Source: an uncultured Methylophilus sp. (lineage in GTDB: Bacteria; Pseudomonadota; Gammaproteobacteria; Burkholderiales; Methylophilaceae). From it: a stretch of DNA of 7,786 nucleotides. The stretch lies in contig CAKZJM010000281.1 in the NCBI GenBank assembly GCA_936943315.1, positions 1 to 7,786 of the forward strand, given 5' to 3'. Below the pieces are notes generated by a model. The model saw only the letters and a program-made list of their open reading frames with translations. It did not search any database and was not told where the DNA came from. How positions within the stretch are numbered: the stretch's first letter is position 1; each line of letters begins with the position of its first letter. This document shows, one piece after another, positions 1-6,640 of this stretch. A program made the translations under genes and the position numbers.

Positions 1-1227
1 GCCGACGCCGATGCCGAGATCTTCGGCGCAATCTCCAAGGAACTCGGTCGCCAGCGTCATGAGATCGAGCTGATCGCCTCGGAGAACATCGTCTCCCGCG
101 CCGTGCTCGAGGCGCAGGGTTCGATCATGACCAACAAATATGCCGAGGGCTATCCGGGCAAGCGCTATTATCAGGGCTGCCACCCGTCCGACGTCGTCGA
201 GCAGCTGGCGATCGACCGCGCCAAGGAATTGTTCGGCTGCGGCTTTGCGAACGTCCAGCCGCACTCGGGAGCGCAGGCAAACGGCGCGGTGATGCTCGCA
301 CTGACCAAGCCCGGCGACACCATCATGGGGCTCAGCCTCGACGCCGGCGGCCATCTCACCCACGGCGCCAAGGCCGCGCTGTCGGGCAAGTGGTACAATG
401 CCATCCAATATGGCGTTCGTCCCGACGACCACCTGATCGACTTCGACCAGGTCGAGGCACTCGCCCGCGAGCACAAGCCCACCCTGATCATCACCGGCGG
501 TTCGGCCTATCCGCGCCAGATCGACTTCGCTCGTTTCCGCGCCATCGCGGATGAAGTCGGCGCGTTGTTCATGGTCGACATGGCGCATTACTCTGGCTTG
601 ATCGCTGGTGGTGTTTATCCTAACCCGGTCCCCCATGCAGATTTCGTCACCTCTACCACCCACAAAACATTGCGTGGTCCCCGTGGCGGGATCATCCTGG
701 CCAAGGCCGAGTTTGAGAAATCATTGAACTCCAACGTGTTCCCAAGCTTGCAAGGTGGCCCACTGATGCACGTGATTGCGGGTAAAGCGACTGCTTTCCT
801 CGAAGCAGCCCAGCCTGAGTTCAAGCTATACCAGGAGCAAGTATTGAAGAACGCCAGCGCCATGGCTAAAACCCTGGCCGCACGTGGTTTACGCATTATC
901 TCTGGCCGCACTGAATCTCATGTGTTCCTGGTAGACCTGCGTCCTAAAGGTTTGACCGGTAAAGCAGCTGATGCCTACCTGGGCCAGGCGCATATCACCG
1001 TCAACAAGAACGCGATCCCGAACGATCCTGAAAGCCCATTCGTGACTTCTGGTATCCGTATCGGCTCACCAGCCATCACGACACGCGGCTTTAAAGAAGC
1101 GGAAGCGGAGCAAGTGGCTAACCTCATTGCCGACGTGCTGGATAATCCGGAAAGTGCAGAAGTCATTGCTGCGGTGAAAGCCAAAGTACACGCCTTGACT
1201 GACAAATTCCCTGTCTACGGCAAATAA
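1..1227 (+). CDS. glyA: Serine hydroxymethyltransferase, 5'-partial and apparently mosaic
   Basis: This PLP enzyme interconverts serine plus tetrahydrofolate with glycine plus 5,10-methylene-THF in the cytoplasm and is a main one-carbon entry point. The frame is open from base 1, so the start lies outside the window. The visible 408 residues compare with about 415-435 for the family, so only a short N-terminus is missing; the in-frame GTG at 103 is internal. Visible landmarks are ELIASEN (23-29), the NKYAEGYPGKRYY block (45-57), QPHSGAQAN (86-94), DMAH (193-196) and the PLP-lysine motif TTHKTLRGPRGG with Lys222. No stop or frameshift is seen. Codons up to about 190 end in G or C far more often (33 of 40 for codons 151-190) than codons 200-239 (24 of 40). 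The protein wording also changes there from alphaproteobacterial to betaproteobacterial style. Identity is secure; whether this hybrid exists in one cell is not. nrdR follows 21 bases downstream. Confidence 0.95.
   Translation, partial: ADADAEIFGAISKELGRQRHEIELIASENIVSRAVLEAQGSIMTNKYAEGYPGKRYYQGCHPSDVVEQLAIDRAKELFGCGFANVQPHSGAQANGAVMLALTKPGDTIMGLSLDAGGHLTHGAKAALSGKWYNAIQYGVRPDDHLIDFDQVEALAREHKPTLIITGGSAYPRQIDFARFRAIADEVGALFMVDMAHYSGLIAGGVYPNPVPHADFVTSTTHKTLRGPRGGIILAKAEFEKSLNSNVFPSLQGGPLMHVIAGKATAFLEAAQPEFKLYQEQVLKNASAMAKTLAARGLRIISGRTESHVFLVDLRPKGLTGKAADAYLGQAHITVNKNAIPNDPESPFVTSGIRIGSPAITTRGFKEAEAEQVANLIADVLDNPESAEVIAAVKAKVHALTDKFPVYGK
548..600. other. Composition and lineage junction inside glyA
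   Basis: Upstream of this interval the gene has high-GC codons and sphingomonad-like wording (for example GGHLTHGAKAALSG). Downstream it has T-rich third positions (the run GCT GGT GGT GTT TAT CCT) and betaproteobacterial wording (GVYPNPVPHADFVTST). The change occurs within or next to bases 571-588, which encode MVDMAH, one of the most conserved stretches of the enzyme. A short near-identical segment like this could support homologous recombination, but also an assembly or amplification chimera. Which of these it is cannot be decided from the sequence alone. Confidence 0.7.
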
Positions 1228-1248
1228 TTTGTCTGGTTATTTCCAGCC

Positions 1249-1710
1249 ATGAAATGTCCGTTTTGCGGTGCCGATGATACGCAAGTGGTAGATTCCCGCC
1301 TCAATGAGGAGGGGAACTCCATCCGTCGTCGGCGTCGCTGCCAGGTGTGTGACAAGCGTTTTACCACCTATGAAACGGCAGAGTTACATCTGCCGCAAGT
1401 GGTCAAGCAAAACGGCACGCGTGAAGAATTCAAGCGCGAAAAATTGCGGGTGTCATTTACACGAGCGCTGCACAAGCGCCCGGTGCCTACCGAGTATGTC
1501 GACAAAGCCATGGACCGGATTATTCAAAAAGTCCTTGGCCTGGGTGTGCGTGAAGTCCCGGCGCGCCTGCTGGGCGAAACCGTGATGCAAGAACTCAAAC
1601 AAATGGATCAGGTGGCTTATATCCGCTTTGCCTCGGTGTATAGAAGCTTTTCGGATGTGGATGATTTTCATAATGCCATCCGAGACCTGGATGTGACTGA
1701 TAGCGATTAA
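1249..1710 (+). CDS. nrdR: Transcriptional repressor NrdR of ribonucleotide reductase genes
   Basis: NrdR is a nucleotide-sensing DNA-binding repressor that represses ribonucleotide reductase (nrd) operons when dATP/ATP loading of its ATP-cone is appropriate. The 153-residue length is typical. The N-terminal zinc ribbon has two CxxC pairs, Cys3/Cys6 and Cys31/Cys34, with the basic RRRRRC stretch (26-31) before the second pair. The ATP-cone domain runs from about residue 48 to 138 and includes VVKQNGTREEF, KREKLR and the late VAYIRFASVYRSF block. The ATG at 1249 puts the first cysteine pair at the normal position. Its upstream region (TTATTTCCAGCC) has no clear Shine-Dalgarno sequence, so translation may depend on coupling to glyA, whose stop is 21 bases upstream. 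The gene probably shares the glyA transcript. No NrdR-box pair is seen in this window, as expected, since its targets are elsewhere. Confidence 0.96.
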   Translation: MKCPFCGADDTQVVDSRLNEEGNSIRRRRRCQVCDKRFTTYETAELHLPQVVKQNGTREEFKREKLRVSFTRALHKRPVPTEYVDKAMDRIIQKVLGLGVREVPARLLGETVMQELKQMDQVAYIRFASVYRSFSDVDDFHNAIRDLDVTDSD

Positions 1711-1728
1711 TCCTGAAAGGCAAGCTGC

Positions 1729-2106
1729 ATGAAACTGATCAAGCTGTCTGCGACTGTACTGGCTGTATTCACGGTGCTGCTGACCATTGTGTTTTTTACC
1801 TGGTGGGCATTCAAGGATGAAGCGGTATTTGGCAGTGAAAAGTTTGACCAGACCCGCTGGATGGAGCTTTCAAGCAGTGTGCAAAAAGATTGCCGCCGCG
1901 GCGACATGGCTTATGACCTCAAAAATCACATTCTGATCCGGGGCGCGAAAAAAGAAGCTGTGATGGCATTGCTCGGGCGCCCCAGCCTGGAAGATGCCAA
2001 TGCTCTGGAATACGACCTGGGTAAATGCATGCACGTTTACCATGCGCTACGGATTTATTTTGACCAGGATGGCCGTATCACCCACAGCCAGATTTCTTCA
2101 CACTAG
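1729..2106 (+). CDS. Small membrane-anchored protein with BamE/SmpA-like C-terminal pattern
   Basis: This 125-residue protein is not recognised as a named gene. Residues about 5-28 form one hydrophobic segment (VLAVFTVLLTIVFFTWW) after two lysines, which suggests an N-terminal anchor or uncleaved signal with the rest in the periplasm. No lipobox cysteine follows it. The C-terminal half carries a helix-turn-strand pattern, IRGAKKEAVMALLGRPS (70-86), then LEYDLG (93-98) and LRIYFDQDGRI (107-117). This resembles the small fold seen in BamE/SmpA-type proteins and related envelope hypotheticals. Cys55 and Cys100 could pair in the periplasm. The start is supported by GAAAGG at 1715-1720, 8 bases upstream of the ATG. 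The gene begins 18 bases after nrdR on the same strand, so it likely lies on that transcript. It ends 4 bases from the end of the convergent serC. That it is a real gene is fairly sure; function is unknown. Confidence 0.8.
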   Translation: MKLIKLSATVLAVFTVLLTIVFFTWWAFKDEAVFGSEKFDQTRWMELSSSVQKDCRRGDMAYDLKNHILIRGAKKEAVMALLGRPSLEDANALEYDLGKCMHVYHALRIYFDQDGRITHSQISSH

Positions 2107-2110
2107 TTGT

Positions 2111-3250
2111 TTAAGCGTACGCGGGTGACAGCCCTGTTGTTTGCGGCGTAGCGGTTTTATAGCGCTTGCGGAAAGTCTGCATAAAGTCTGCCAGTTGTTC
2201 AGCGGCAGCCACTTCCAAACCATTGTAAATTGAAGCGCGGATACCGCCGATGCTGCGGTGACCATTGAGGCCAGAAAAGCCAGCCTCATGCGCGGCCTTC
2301 AAAAAGGCCTGCTCTATCTCTGCGTCGGGTAAATTAAACACCACATTCATGTTGGAGCGGTCTGCCACGGCCGCCCGGCCGCGGTAAAAGTCGGCATGGT
2401 CGTCCAGCACCTGATACAAACAGTCCGCTTTGAGCTGATTACGTTTGGCGACGTGATGCAATCCGCCCATTTCATCGCGCAACCAGCGCGTGACCAGCAA
2501 CACACTGTAAATGGCAAATACAGGCGGCGTGTTGTAAATCGAATGTGCATCGGCCTGCGCATGGTAGTTAATAAATCCGGGCAGGTCTTCTGGCATGCGC
2601 TGCATAAAGTCGTCGCGCAAAATGACCAGGGTCACCCCGGCTGGCCCTATGTTTTTCTGGGCATGGGCATAAATCATGGCGTAACGGTTAAATTCGCCAG
2701 GGGCCGACAGCAGGTCAGACGACATGTCACAGACGCGGGGGACATCCTCACGGCCAGGCACGCGGTGAAACTGCAAGCCTTCTACGGTCTCGTTGGAAAT
2801 ATAGTGAAAATAGGCCGCTTCTTTGGAGAGGTTCAGTTCTGCATCGCTGGGTAAACGGCCAAACTGGACGGTTTTGCCACTCCAGGCCACATTGAGTTGA
2901 CCGGATTTTTCCGCTTCATGAATCGCTTTGCCACTCCAGTAGCCGCTGTGGATATAGTCGGCAGATTGCCCATTGCGCAGCAGGTTCATCGGCAGCATGG
3001 AAAACTGCTGTGTAGCACCGCCTTGCATCATGAGTACACGCGTACTCTCTGGCAAGCCCATCAACAGGCGGATATTGTCTTCAAGTTCTTTGACGATTTG
3101 CGCAAACCACTGTGAACGATGGCTGATGCCCAGGATAGACAAACCAACCTCAGGCACACACAGCATGGCTGCCTGGAGTTGCTGTAACACGCTTTCTGGC
3201 AAGGCCCCTGGGCCGCCGGAAAAATTCAACTGATTGGCATTGAGTGTCAT
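2111..3250 (-). CDS. serC: Phosphoserine aminotransferase (SerC family)
   Basis: SerC is a PLP enzyme that transfers the amino group of glutamate to 3-phosphohydroxypyruvate, giving phosphoserine in serine synthesis. It also acts on 3-hydroxy-4-phosphohydroxybutanoate-derived keto acid in vitamin B6 synthesis. The 379 residues slightly exceed the usual ~360. Conserved features are NFSGGPGALP (9-18), SHRS (43-46, SHRG in E. coli), the GGATQQF turn (77-83), GYW (103-105), NETVEG (153-158), DMSSD (175-179) and AQKNIGPAG with PLP-lysine Lys199. The substrate-phosphate motif GHR is at 330-332 and RASIYN at 338-343. All expected catalytic landmarks are present, so it should be active. The last ~18 residues (after KRYKTAT) look like an unconserved tail. 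The start is fixed by GGAGAG six bases upstream and by the ATGA overlap with the preceding large gene. Betaproteobacterial serC usually sits near gyrA, pheA or aroA, so this may be a second, accessory copy; that is inference. Confidence 0.9.
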   Translation of the reverse strand: MTLNANQLNFSGGPGALPESVLQQLQAAMLCVPEVGLSILGISHRSQWFAQIVKELEDNIRLLMGLPESTRVLMMQGGATQQFSMLPMNLLRNGQSADYIHSGYWSGKAIHEAEKSGQLNVAWSGKTVQFGRLPSDAELNLSKEAAYFHYISNETVEGLQFHRVPGREDVPRVCDMSSDLLSAPGEFNRYAMIYAHAQKNIGPAGVTLVILRDDFMQRMPEDLPGFINYHAQADAHSIYNTPPVFAIYSVLLVTRWLRDEMGGLHHVAKRNQLKADCLYQVLDDHADFYRGRAAVADRSNMNVVFNLPDAEIEQAFLKAAHEAGFSGLNGHRSIGGIRASIYNGLEVAAAEQLADFMQTFRKRYKTATPQTTGLSPAYA

Positions 3251-3262
3251 GATGCGCTCTCC
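3247..3262 (-). promoter_or_regulatory. ATGA stop-start overlap with Shine-Dalgarno for serC
   Basis: Read on the minus strand, GGAGAG (3262-3257) lies six bases before the serC ATG (3250-3248), and the upstream gene's TGA stop (3249-3247) overlaps that ATG. The ribosome binding site is therefore inside the last codons of the upstream gene. This is the arrangement of translational coupling and implies a fixed expression ratio of the two proteins. Confidence 0.85.
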
Positions 3263-5394
3263 AGTAAAGGTTGCGTGTGTAATGCATATAAATACTGCTC
3301 AAAAGCGTGCTGCAATTTAGCAACTTGCCCCGCCTTAAACGGGAACAGGCTCGCTGAGTCCATGGCGTGGACCGCCATGATGTGGTCGATCTCGAATACC
3401 AGCAGCTCGCCATGGCGGGTTTCAGCGCAATCAATACACAGGTAATCCAGCTGCAAACGTTCATAAATGGCTGACAAAGCGGCTTGATGGCGTGCCGCAA
3501 ACCCGGCAAAGTTTTGCATAAACTGGCCTTCTTCGGCACGTTTTTCGGCGGAGTCATACATGCCTGCATTGACGTAATGCACCATCCAGTCACTTGAAAT
3601 TGCCATGTGGCAAATGAAGGGCTGGCCACGCAACATGGCGATTCTGTATTTGCGGAACTGCCCATCTTCGCTGCTGTAATCGACAAAGCGTGACACGAAA
3701 AACTGTGCGCTATCCACGGTGCTGAGATAGGTTGCCAGTTCGGCTGCGGAGGTGACTTTTGCCAGGTGGTTGCCTGCCTGGGAGCCCACCGGGCGGATAA
3801 TCAATGGAAAGCCTGGCAAAGGCTCTGTGCCTGCTTGTTCTACCGTGCGTGGCAAGCTTAAACGGGTCACCACCTGGCTGCGCGACAAACGGTGAGTACG
3901 CGGCATCTCCAGCCCTGAGATACCTTGCAACAGCTCGCTCAATTGGTCGCGGTTGACGTTAGGTAACAGGTGTGGCGGATTGATCACTGGCTTGGCATGA
4001 CCCAGGAGGCTGGCCTGCACGGCGAGTAGGAGCGCGCGGTTGGCCTGGCTATCGGATAAGCCCACCATCACGGCATCATGCGCTGGCAGCGGCGACGGTA
4101 ACGGTTGCTCTACGCTGGCATAGTAATACAGCAGTTCCACCGGGCTGTTTTCAAGCAAGCAATCAATCGGTGTGTTTTCTGACAGGTCACCCGGCGTCAG
4201 GATCATCAGCAGACGGAATTTAGGCGGCCTACAGTTGGCCGGGCGGACATACAGGCGTTGTAGCGACAAAGCCTGTTCCTGAATCGCCAAGCCCATGTCG
4301 CGCATTTTGAGGCATAGAAATACGGTGGCCAGGTTCATCCACAAAATGGCGTTCTCCTGGTCCTGGTTGGCTTGTACCAGCAGCGATTGCCCGTGTGCGC
4401 GCAAGTCGGCACCGTTCAGGCTCATGCGCAGAAAAGGCGCGAGACCCTGGAAGGTATGTCCGGCATTATTGTGTTCAAGGGATTGCAATAAATTATCGAT
4501 ATAGCGCCGTTTTTCGCTGGCACGAGGTGACGCCCAGAAGTCATCGCTGGTGAATACTATGGCATCCTCCACGCTGACTTGCACGCGATAGGGCTGCCCC
4601 AGCAGTTGGGTATGCACATAGGTGGCAAAGCACTCGGCAAAGTCTTCTTGTACATCCATGCTGGCATACAAGGTCGGGAAAGCCGTCCTGGCCAGATCAC
4701 GGTACAGGTCGAGGGCCTGGCTGGCGTGTAATGCGGGTTGCTGGTAAAAAGAGATTTTTTCGCGGTGCGGAAAGTTCTGCTCGGGCCGGATGGCTTTGCT
4801 GCCACTGGTTTGCCAGCTGTGTTTGCTGAAGTGGCCTGCCAGTTTCGGCAAGGGTAGCGTCCATGCGGGTGGACAGATGTCTGTCATGGTCGCCAGCACA
4901 TGGCCAAATTCATGCAGTAACAGAAAGCGCATGGCTTGCACGCGATGATCATGCGCCTGGTCGGCAATCTGCACGCTGATTTGCAACTGCTGTTCTGGCA
5001 CAAATGCCGAGTTTTCTTTCCAGCTTGCCCAGGCGTTGGCGGAGGTGTGCGCAAAGGCTGCGCGATCAAGCACGATGACAAAGCCGAGATTATTGCTGCC
5101 GTCGCCCAGTGCCACCATGTCGGTCAGGCCTGAAGCGCCCAGGTTGTCCGCAAAGAAAATCCCCAGCACAGATTTACTCAGCAGGTTCATCAGGCTTTCA
5201 GGTAATGCGGACAGGGCTGCCGTCAGGTCTGCCTGTAAATCAGCCGTGATGGGTGTCAGGTCACAGGCTCGCTGCTGTGAGCTGCCATAGGTTGACAGAA
5301 ACGACTGCAAGTCTGCGGTGGGCGGAACGACCCGTGTAGGCAAAGGGTGTGCATACAAGGCCAGCCATGGATTGGGATCGGCAATATAAATCAT
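3247..5394 (-). CDS. Metallopeptidase-like / TPR-like / ATP-grasp-like multidomain protein
   Basis: This 715-residue cytoplasmic-looking protein (no signal peptide or membrane segment seen) is not recognised as a named gene. Three parts are visible. Residues ~1-300 hold a zinc-peptidase signature: HEFGH at 161-165, preceded by the hydrophobic helix AMRFLLL. A later acidic helix, QEDFAECFATYVH (249-261), has Glu254 as the likely third zinc ligand, as in gluzincins. Residues ~335-382 are helical and TPR-like (ILWMNLATVFLCLKMRDMGL, 350-369). Residues ~390-700 resemble an ATP-grasp ligase: a Rossmann-like start RLLMILTPGD (394-403), a nucleotide-side strand FPLIIRPVGSQAG (529-541), RKYRIAML (581-588), CHMAIS (595-600), then LDYLCIDCAE (649-658) and LLVFEIDHIM (664-673) as probable Mg-binding strands. 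Substrate and product are unknown. It is the first gene of a unit with serC. No strong Shine-Dalgarno is seen; a GAGG lies 12 bases before the ATG. The domain reading is firm for HEFGH and moderate for ATP-grasp. Confidence 0.85.
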   Translation of the reverse strand: MIYIADPNPWLALYAHPLPTRVVPPTADLQSFLSTYGSSQQRACDLTPITADLQADLTAALSALPESLMNLLSKSVLGIFFADNLGASGLTDMVALGDGSNNLGFVIVLDRAAFAHTSANAWASWKENSAFVPEQQLQISVQIADQAHDHRVQAMRFLLLHEFGHVLATMTDICPPAWTLPLPKLAGHFSKHSWQTSGSKAIRPEQNFPHREKISFYQQPALHASQALDLYRDLARTAFPTLYASMDVQEDFAECFATYVHTQLLGQPYRVQVSVEDAIVFTSDDFWASPRASEKRRYIDNLLQSLEHNNAGHTFQGLAPFLRMSLNGADLRAHGQSLLVQANQDQENAILWMNLATVFLCLKMRDMGLAIQEQALSLQRLYVRPANCRPPKFRLLMILTPGDLSENTPIDCLLENSPVELLYYYASVEQPLPSPLPAHDAVMVGLSDSQANRALLLAVQASLLGHAKPVINPPHLLPNVNRDQLSELLQGISGLEMPRTHRLSRSQVVTRLSLPRTVEQAGTEPLPGFPLIIRPVGSQAGNHLAKVTSAAELATYLSTVDSAQFFVSRFVDYSSEDGQFRKYRIAMLRGQPFICHMAISSDWMVHYVNAGMYDSAEKRAEEGQFMQNFAGFAARHQAALSAIYERLQLDYLCIDCAETRHGELLVFEIDHIMAVHAMDSASLFPFKAGQVAKLQHAFEQYLYALHTQPLLESAS

Positions 5395-5544
5395 GCTTTA
5401 GTGTAGCCTCGATACGCACAAGTGCTTGCTTGAAAGAAACATGCAAAACCCCCGGTATTCAGCAGTTCGTAGAGCTAATGATGACTTGTATGGGCTGCTG
5501 ACAAAAACACCGTAAACCGCTTATTTTTTGTATCATGGCAGTCT
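5395..5544. other. Divergent intergenic region between the ATP-grasp gene and ribD
   Basis: These 150 bases separate two genes that diverge, so promoters for both directions should lie here. A candidate rightward promoter is listed separately. For the leftward gene the best element seen is a minus-strand TTGTCA at about 5505-5500, but no good -10 follows it. The region is too short and lacks the conserved helices needed for an FMN riboswitch, so ribD regulation by that route is not supported. Confidence 0.6.
5498..5527 (+). promoter_or_regulatory. Candidate sigma-70 promoter for ribD
   Basis: CTGACA at 5498-5503 matches the -35 consensus at five of six positions. After an 18-base spacer, TATTTT at 5522-5527 matches the -10 consensus at four of six. 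Transcription would start around 5534, leaving a leader of only about ten bases before the ribD ATG. This fits the absence of a clear Shine-Dalgarno there. It is a weak prediction made by eye. Confidence 0.35.
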
Positions 5545-6636
5545 ATGTCTCAAAGTACACAAGATATTGAATGGATGACGCGGGCATTGCGCCTGGCCGC
5601 AAGGGGCTTATACACCACAACGCCTAATCCGCGGGTGGGTTGCGTCATTGTCAGGCAAGGCCAGGTGGTGGGTGAAGGTGCCCATCTCAAGGCGGGCGAA
5701 CCGCATGCGGAAGTGCATGCTTTGCAGGCGGCTGGTGATCTGGCGCGCGGTGCCACTGCCTATGTTACGCTGGAACCATGCAGCCATTTTGGCCGCACGC
5801 CACCGTGTGCCGATGCACTGGTCAATGCAGGCGTCAGCCGGGTGGTGGTAGCCATGCAAGACCCTAACCCGCTGGTGTCTGGTAATGGCATCGCACGCCT
5901 GCGAGCACAAGGCATAGCGGTGACGGTGGGGGTTGGCGAAGCACAAGCCACAGCATTGAATCCTGGGTTTATCCTGCGCATGACACAGCAACGGCCCTAT
6001 GTCCGCCTGAAAGTGGCCGCCAGCCTGGATGGCTGCACAGCATTGGCAAACGGTGCCAGCCAGTGGATTACTTCGCCCGATGCGCGTAAGGATGTGCATC
6101 ATTGGCGTGCGCAGAGCTGTGCCGTGCTGACTGGCATCGGCAGCATTCTCAAAGATAACTCGGCCTTGACGGTCAGGGAGGTCAGCACTCCGCGGCAACC
6201 CTTACGGGTGATTGTGGATAGCCAGTTACGTATACCGGTCGATGCAAAAGCGTTGCAGGATGGCCATGCCATCGTTGCCTATGCACAAGGGGAGGTGGCC
6301 AAACTGGAGATGCTACAGGTGATGGGACTACGGACCTGGCATCTGCCGAATGCCCAGGGGCAGGTGGATATCAGGGCCTTAATGCAGGCATTGACTGCCT
6401 TGCCTTGCAATGAACTACTGATTGAGGCGGGTGCCACATTGAACGGCGCCTTTTTGCAACATGGGCTGGTAGATGAACTATTGATGTATTACGCACCCAA
6501 ACTCATGGGCAGTACTGCACGAGGGATGTTTGACTTACCGCCGTTTAGCCAGATGGCTGAGGTGCATGCACTGCACATTGTGGATATCCGGCAGTTCGGC
6601 CAGGATATTCGTATACAAGCCAAACTTCAAACCTGA
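5545..6636 (+). CDS. ribD: Bifunctional riboflavin biosynthesis deaminase/reductase RibD
   Basis: RibD carries out two consecutive cytoplasmic steps of riboflavin synthesis: deamination of diaminohydroxyphosphoribosylaminopyrimidine, then NADPH-dependent reduction of the ribosyl side chain. The 363 residues match the family. The N-terminal cytidine-deaminase-like domain has the zinc and proton-shuttle motif HAE (54-56) and PCSHFGRTPPC with Cys79 and Cys88; TPNPRVG (26-32) is the family signature before it. The reductase domain begins at about residue 150 (RPYVRLKVAASLDG) and includes SQWITS (172-177), TGIGSILKDN and the late LLIEAGATLNGAFL strand-turn. Both domains look intact. The ATG at 5545 gives the conserved IEWMTRALRLA start region; upstream there is no strong Shine-Dalgarno. 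No other rib gene is in the window, so this copy is outside a classic rib operon. It is followed 4 bases later by a tatD-family gene, probably on the same mRNA. Confidence 0.96.
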   Translation: MSQSTQDIEWMTRALRLAARGLYTTTPNPRVGCVIVRQGQVVGEGAHLKAGEPHAEVHALQAAGDLARGATAYVTLEPCSHFGRTPPCADALVNAGVSRVVVAMQDPNPLVSGNGIARLRAQGIAVTVGVGEAQATALNPGFILRMTQQRPYVRLKVAASLDGCTALANGASQWITSPDARKDVHHWRAQSCAVLTGIGSILKDNSALTVREVSTPRQPLRVIVDSQLRIPVDAKALQDGHAIVAYAQGEVAKLEMLQVMGLRTWHLPNAQGQVDIRALMQALTALPCNELLIEAGATLNGAFLQHGLVDELLMYYAPKLMGSTARGMFDLPPFSQMAEVHALHIVDIRQFGQDIRIQAKLQT

Positions 6637-6640
6637 GATC

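Noticed and set aside
103..1227. GTG at 103 as the start of glyA
   Set aside because: The frame is open and homologous back to base 1 (ELIASEN is upstream of the GTG), so the true start is outside the window.
2100..2115. Bidirectional terminator between the small membrane-protein gene and serC
   Set aside because: Only four bases separate the two stop codons and no hairpin with flanking T/A runs was found around them.
2396..2854. 152-codon plus-strand open frame opposite serC
   Set aside because: It is antisense to a gene with all SerC motifs, has no recognisable domain and no ribosome binding site of note.
3150..3686. 178-codon minus-strand open frame overlapping the serC/ATP-grasp joint
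   Set aside because: It runs in another frame over the conserved ATP-grasp end and serC start, with no domain pattern; it is a shadow of the real genes.
5395..5544. FMN riboswitch upstream of ribD
   Set aside because: No conserved helix pattern is visible and the candidate promoter leaves almost no leader RNA.
5608..6198. 196-codon minus-strand open frame opposite ribD
   Set aside because: It is antisense to the conserved RibD deaminase domain, and its His/Cys-rich wording is what antisense translation of this gene gives.
6530..6640. N-terminal extension of the TatD-family protein into ribD
   Set aside because: The added 37 residues are read from the ribD coding end in another frame and have no family similarity; the ATG at 6641 starts exactly at MLIDTHCH.
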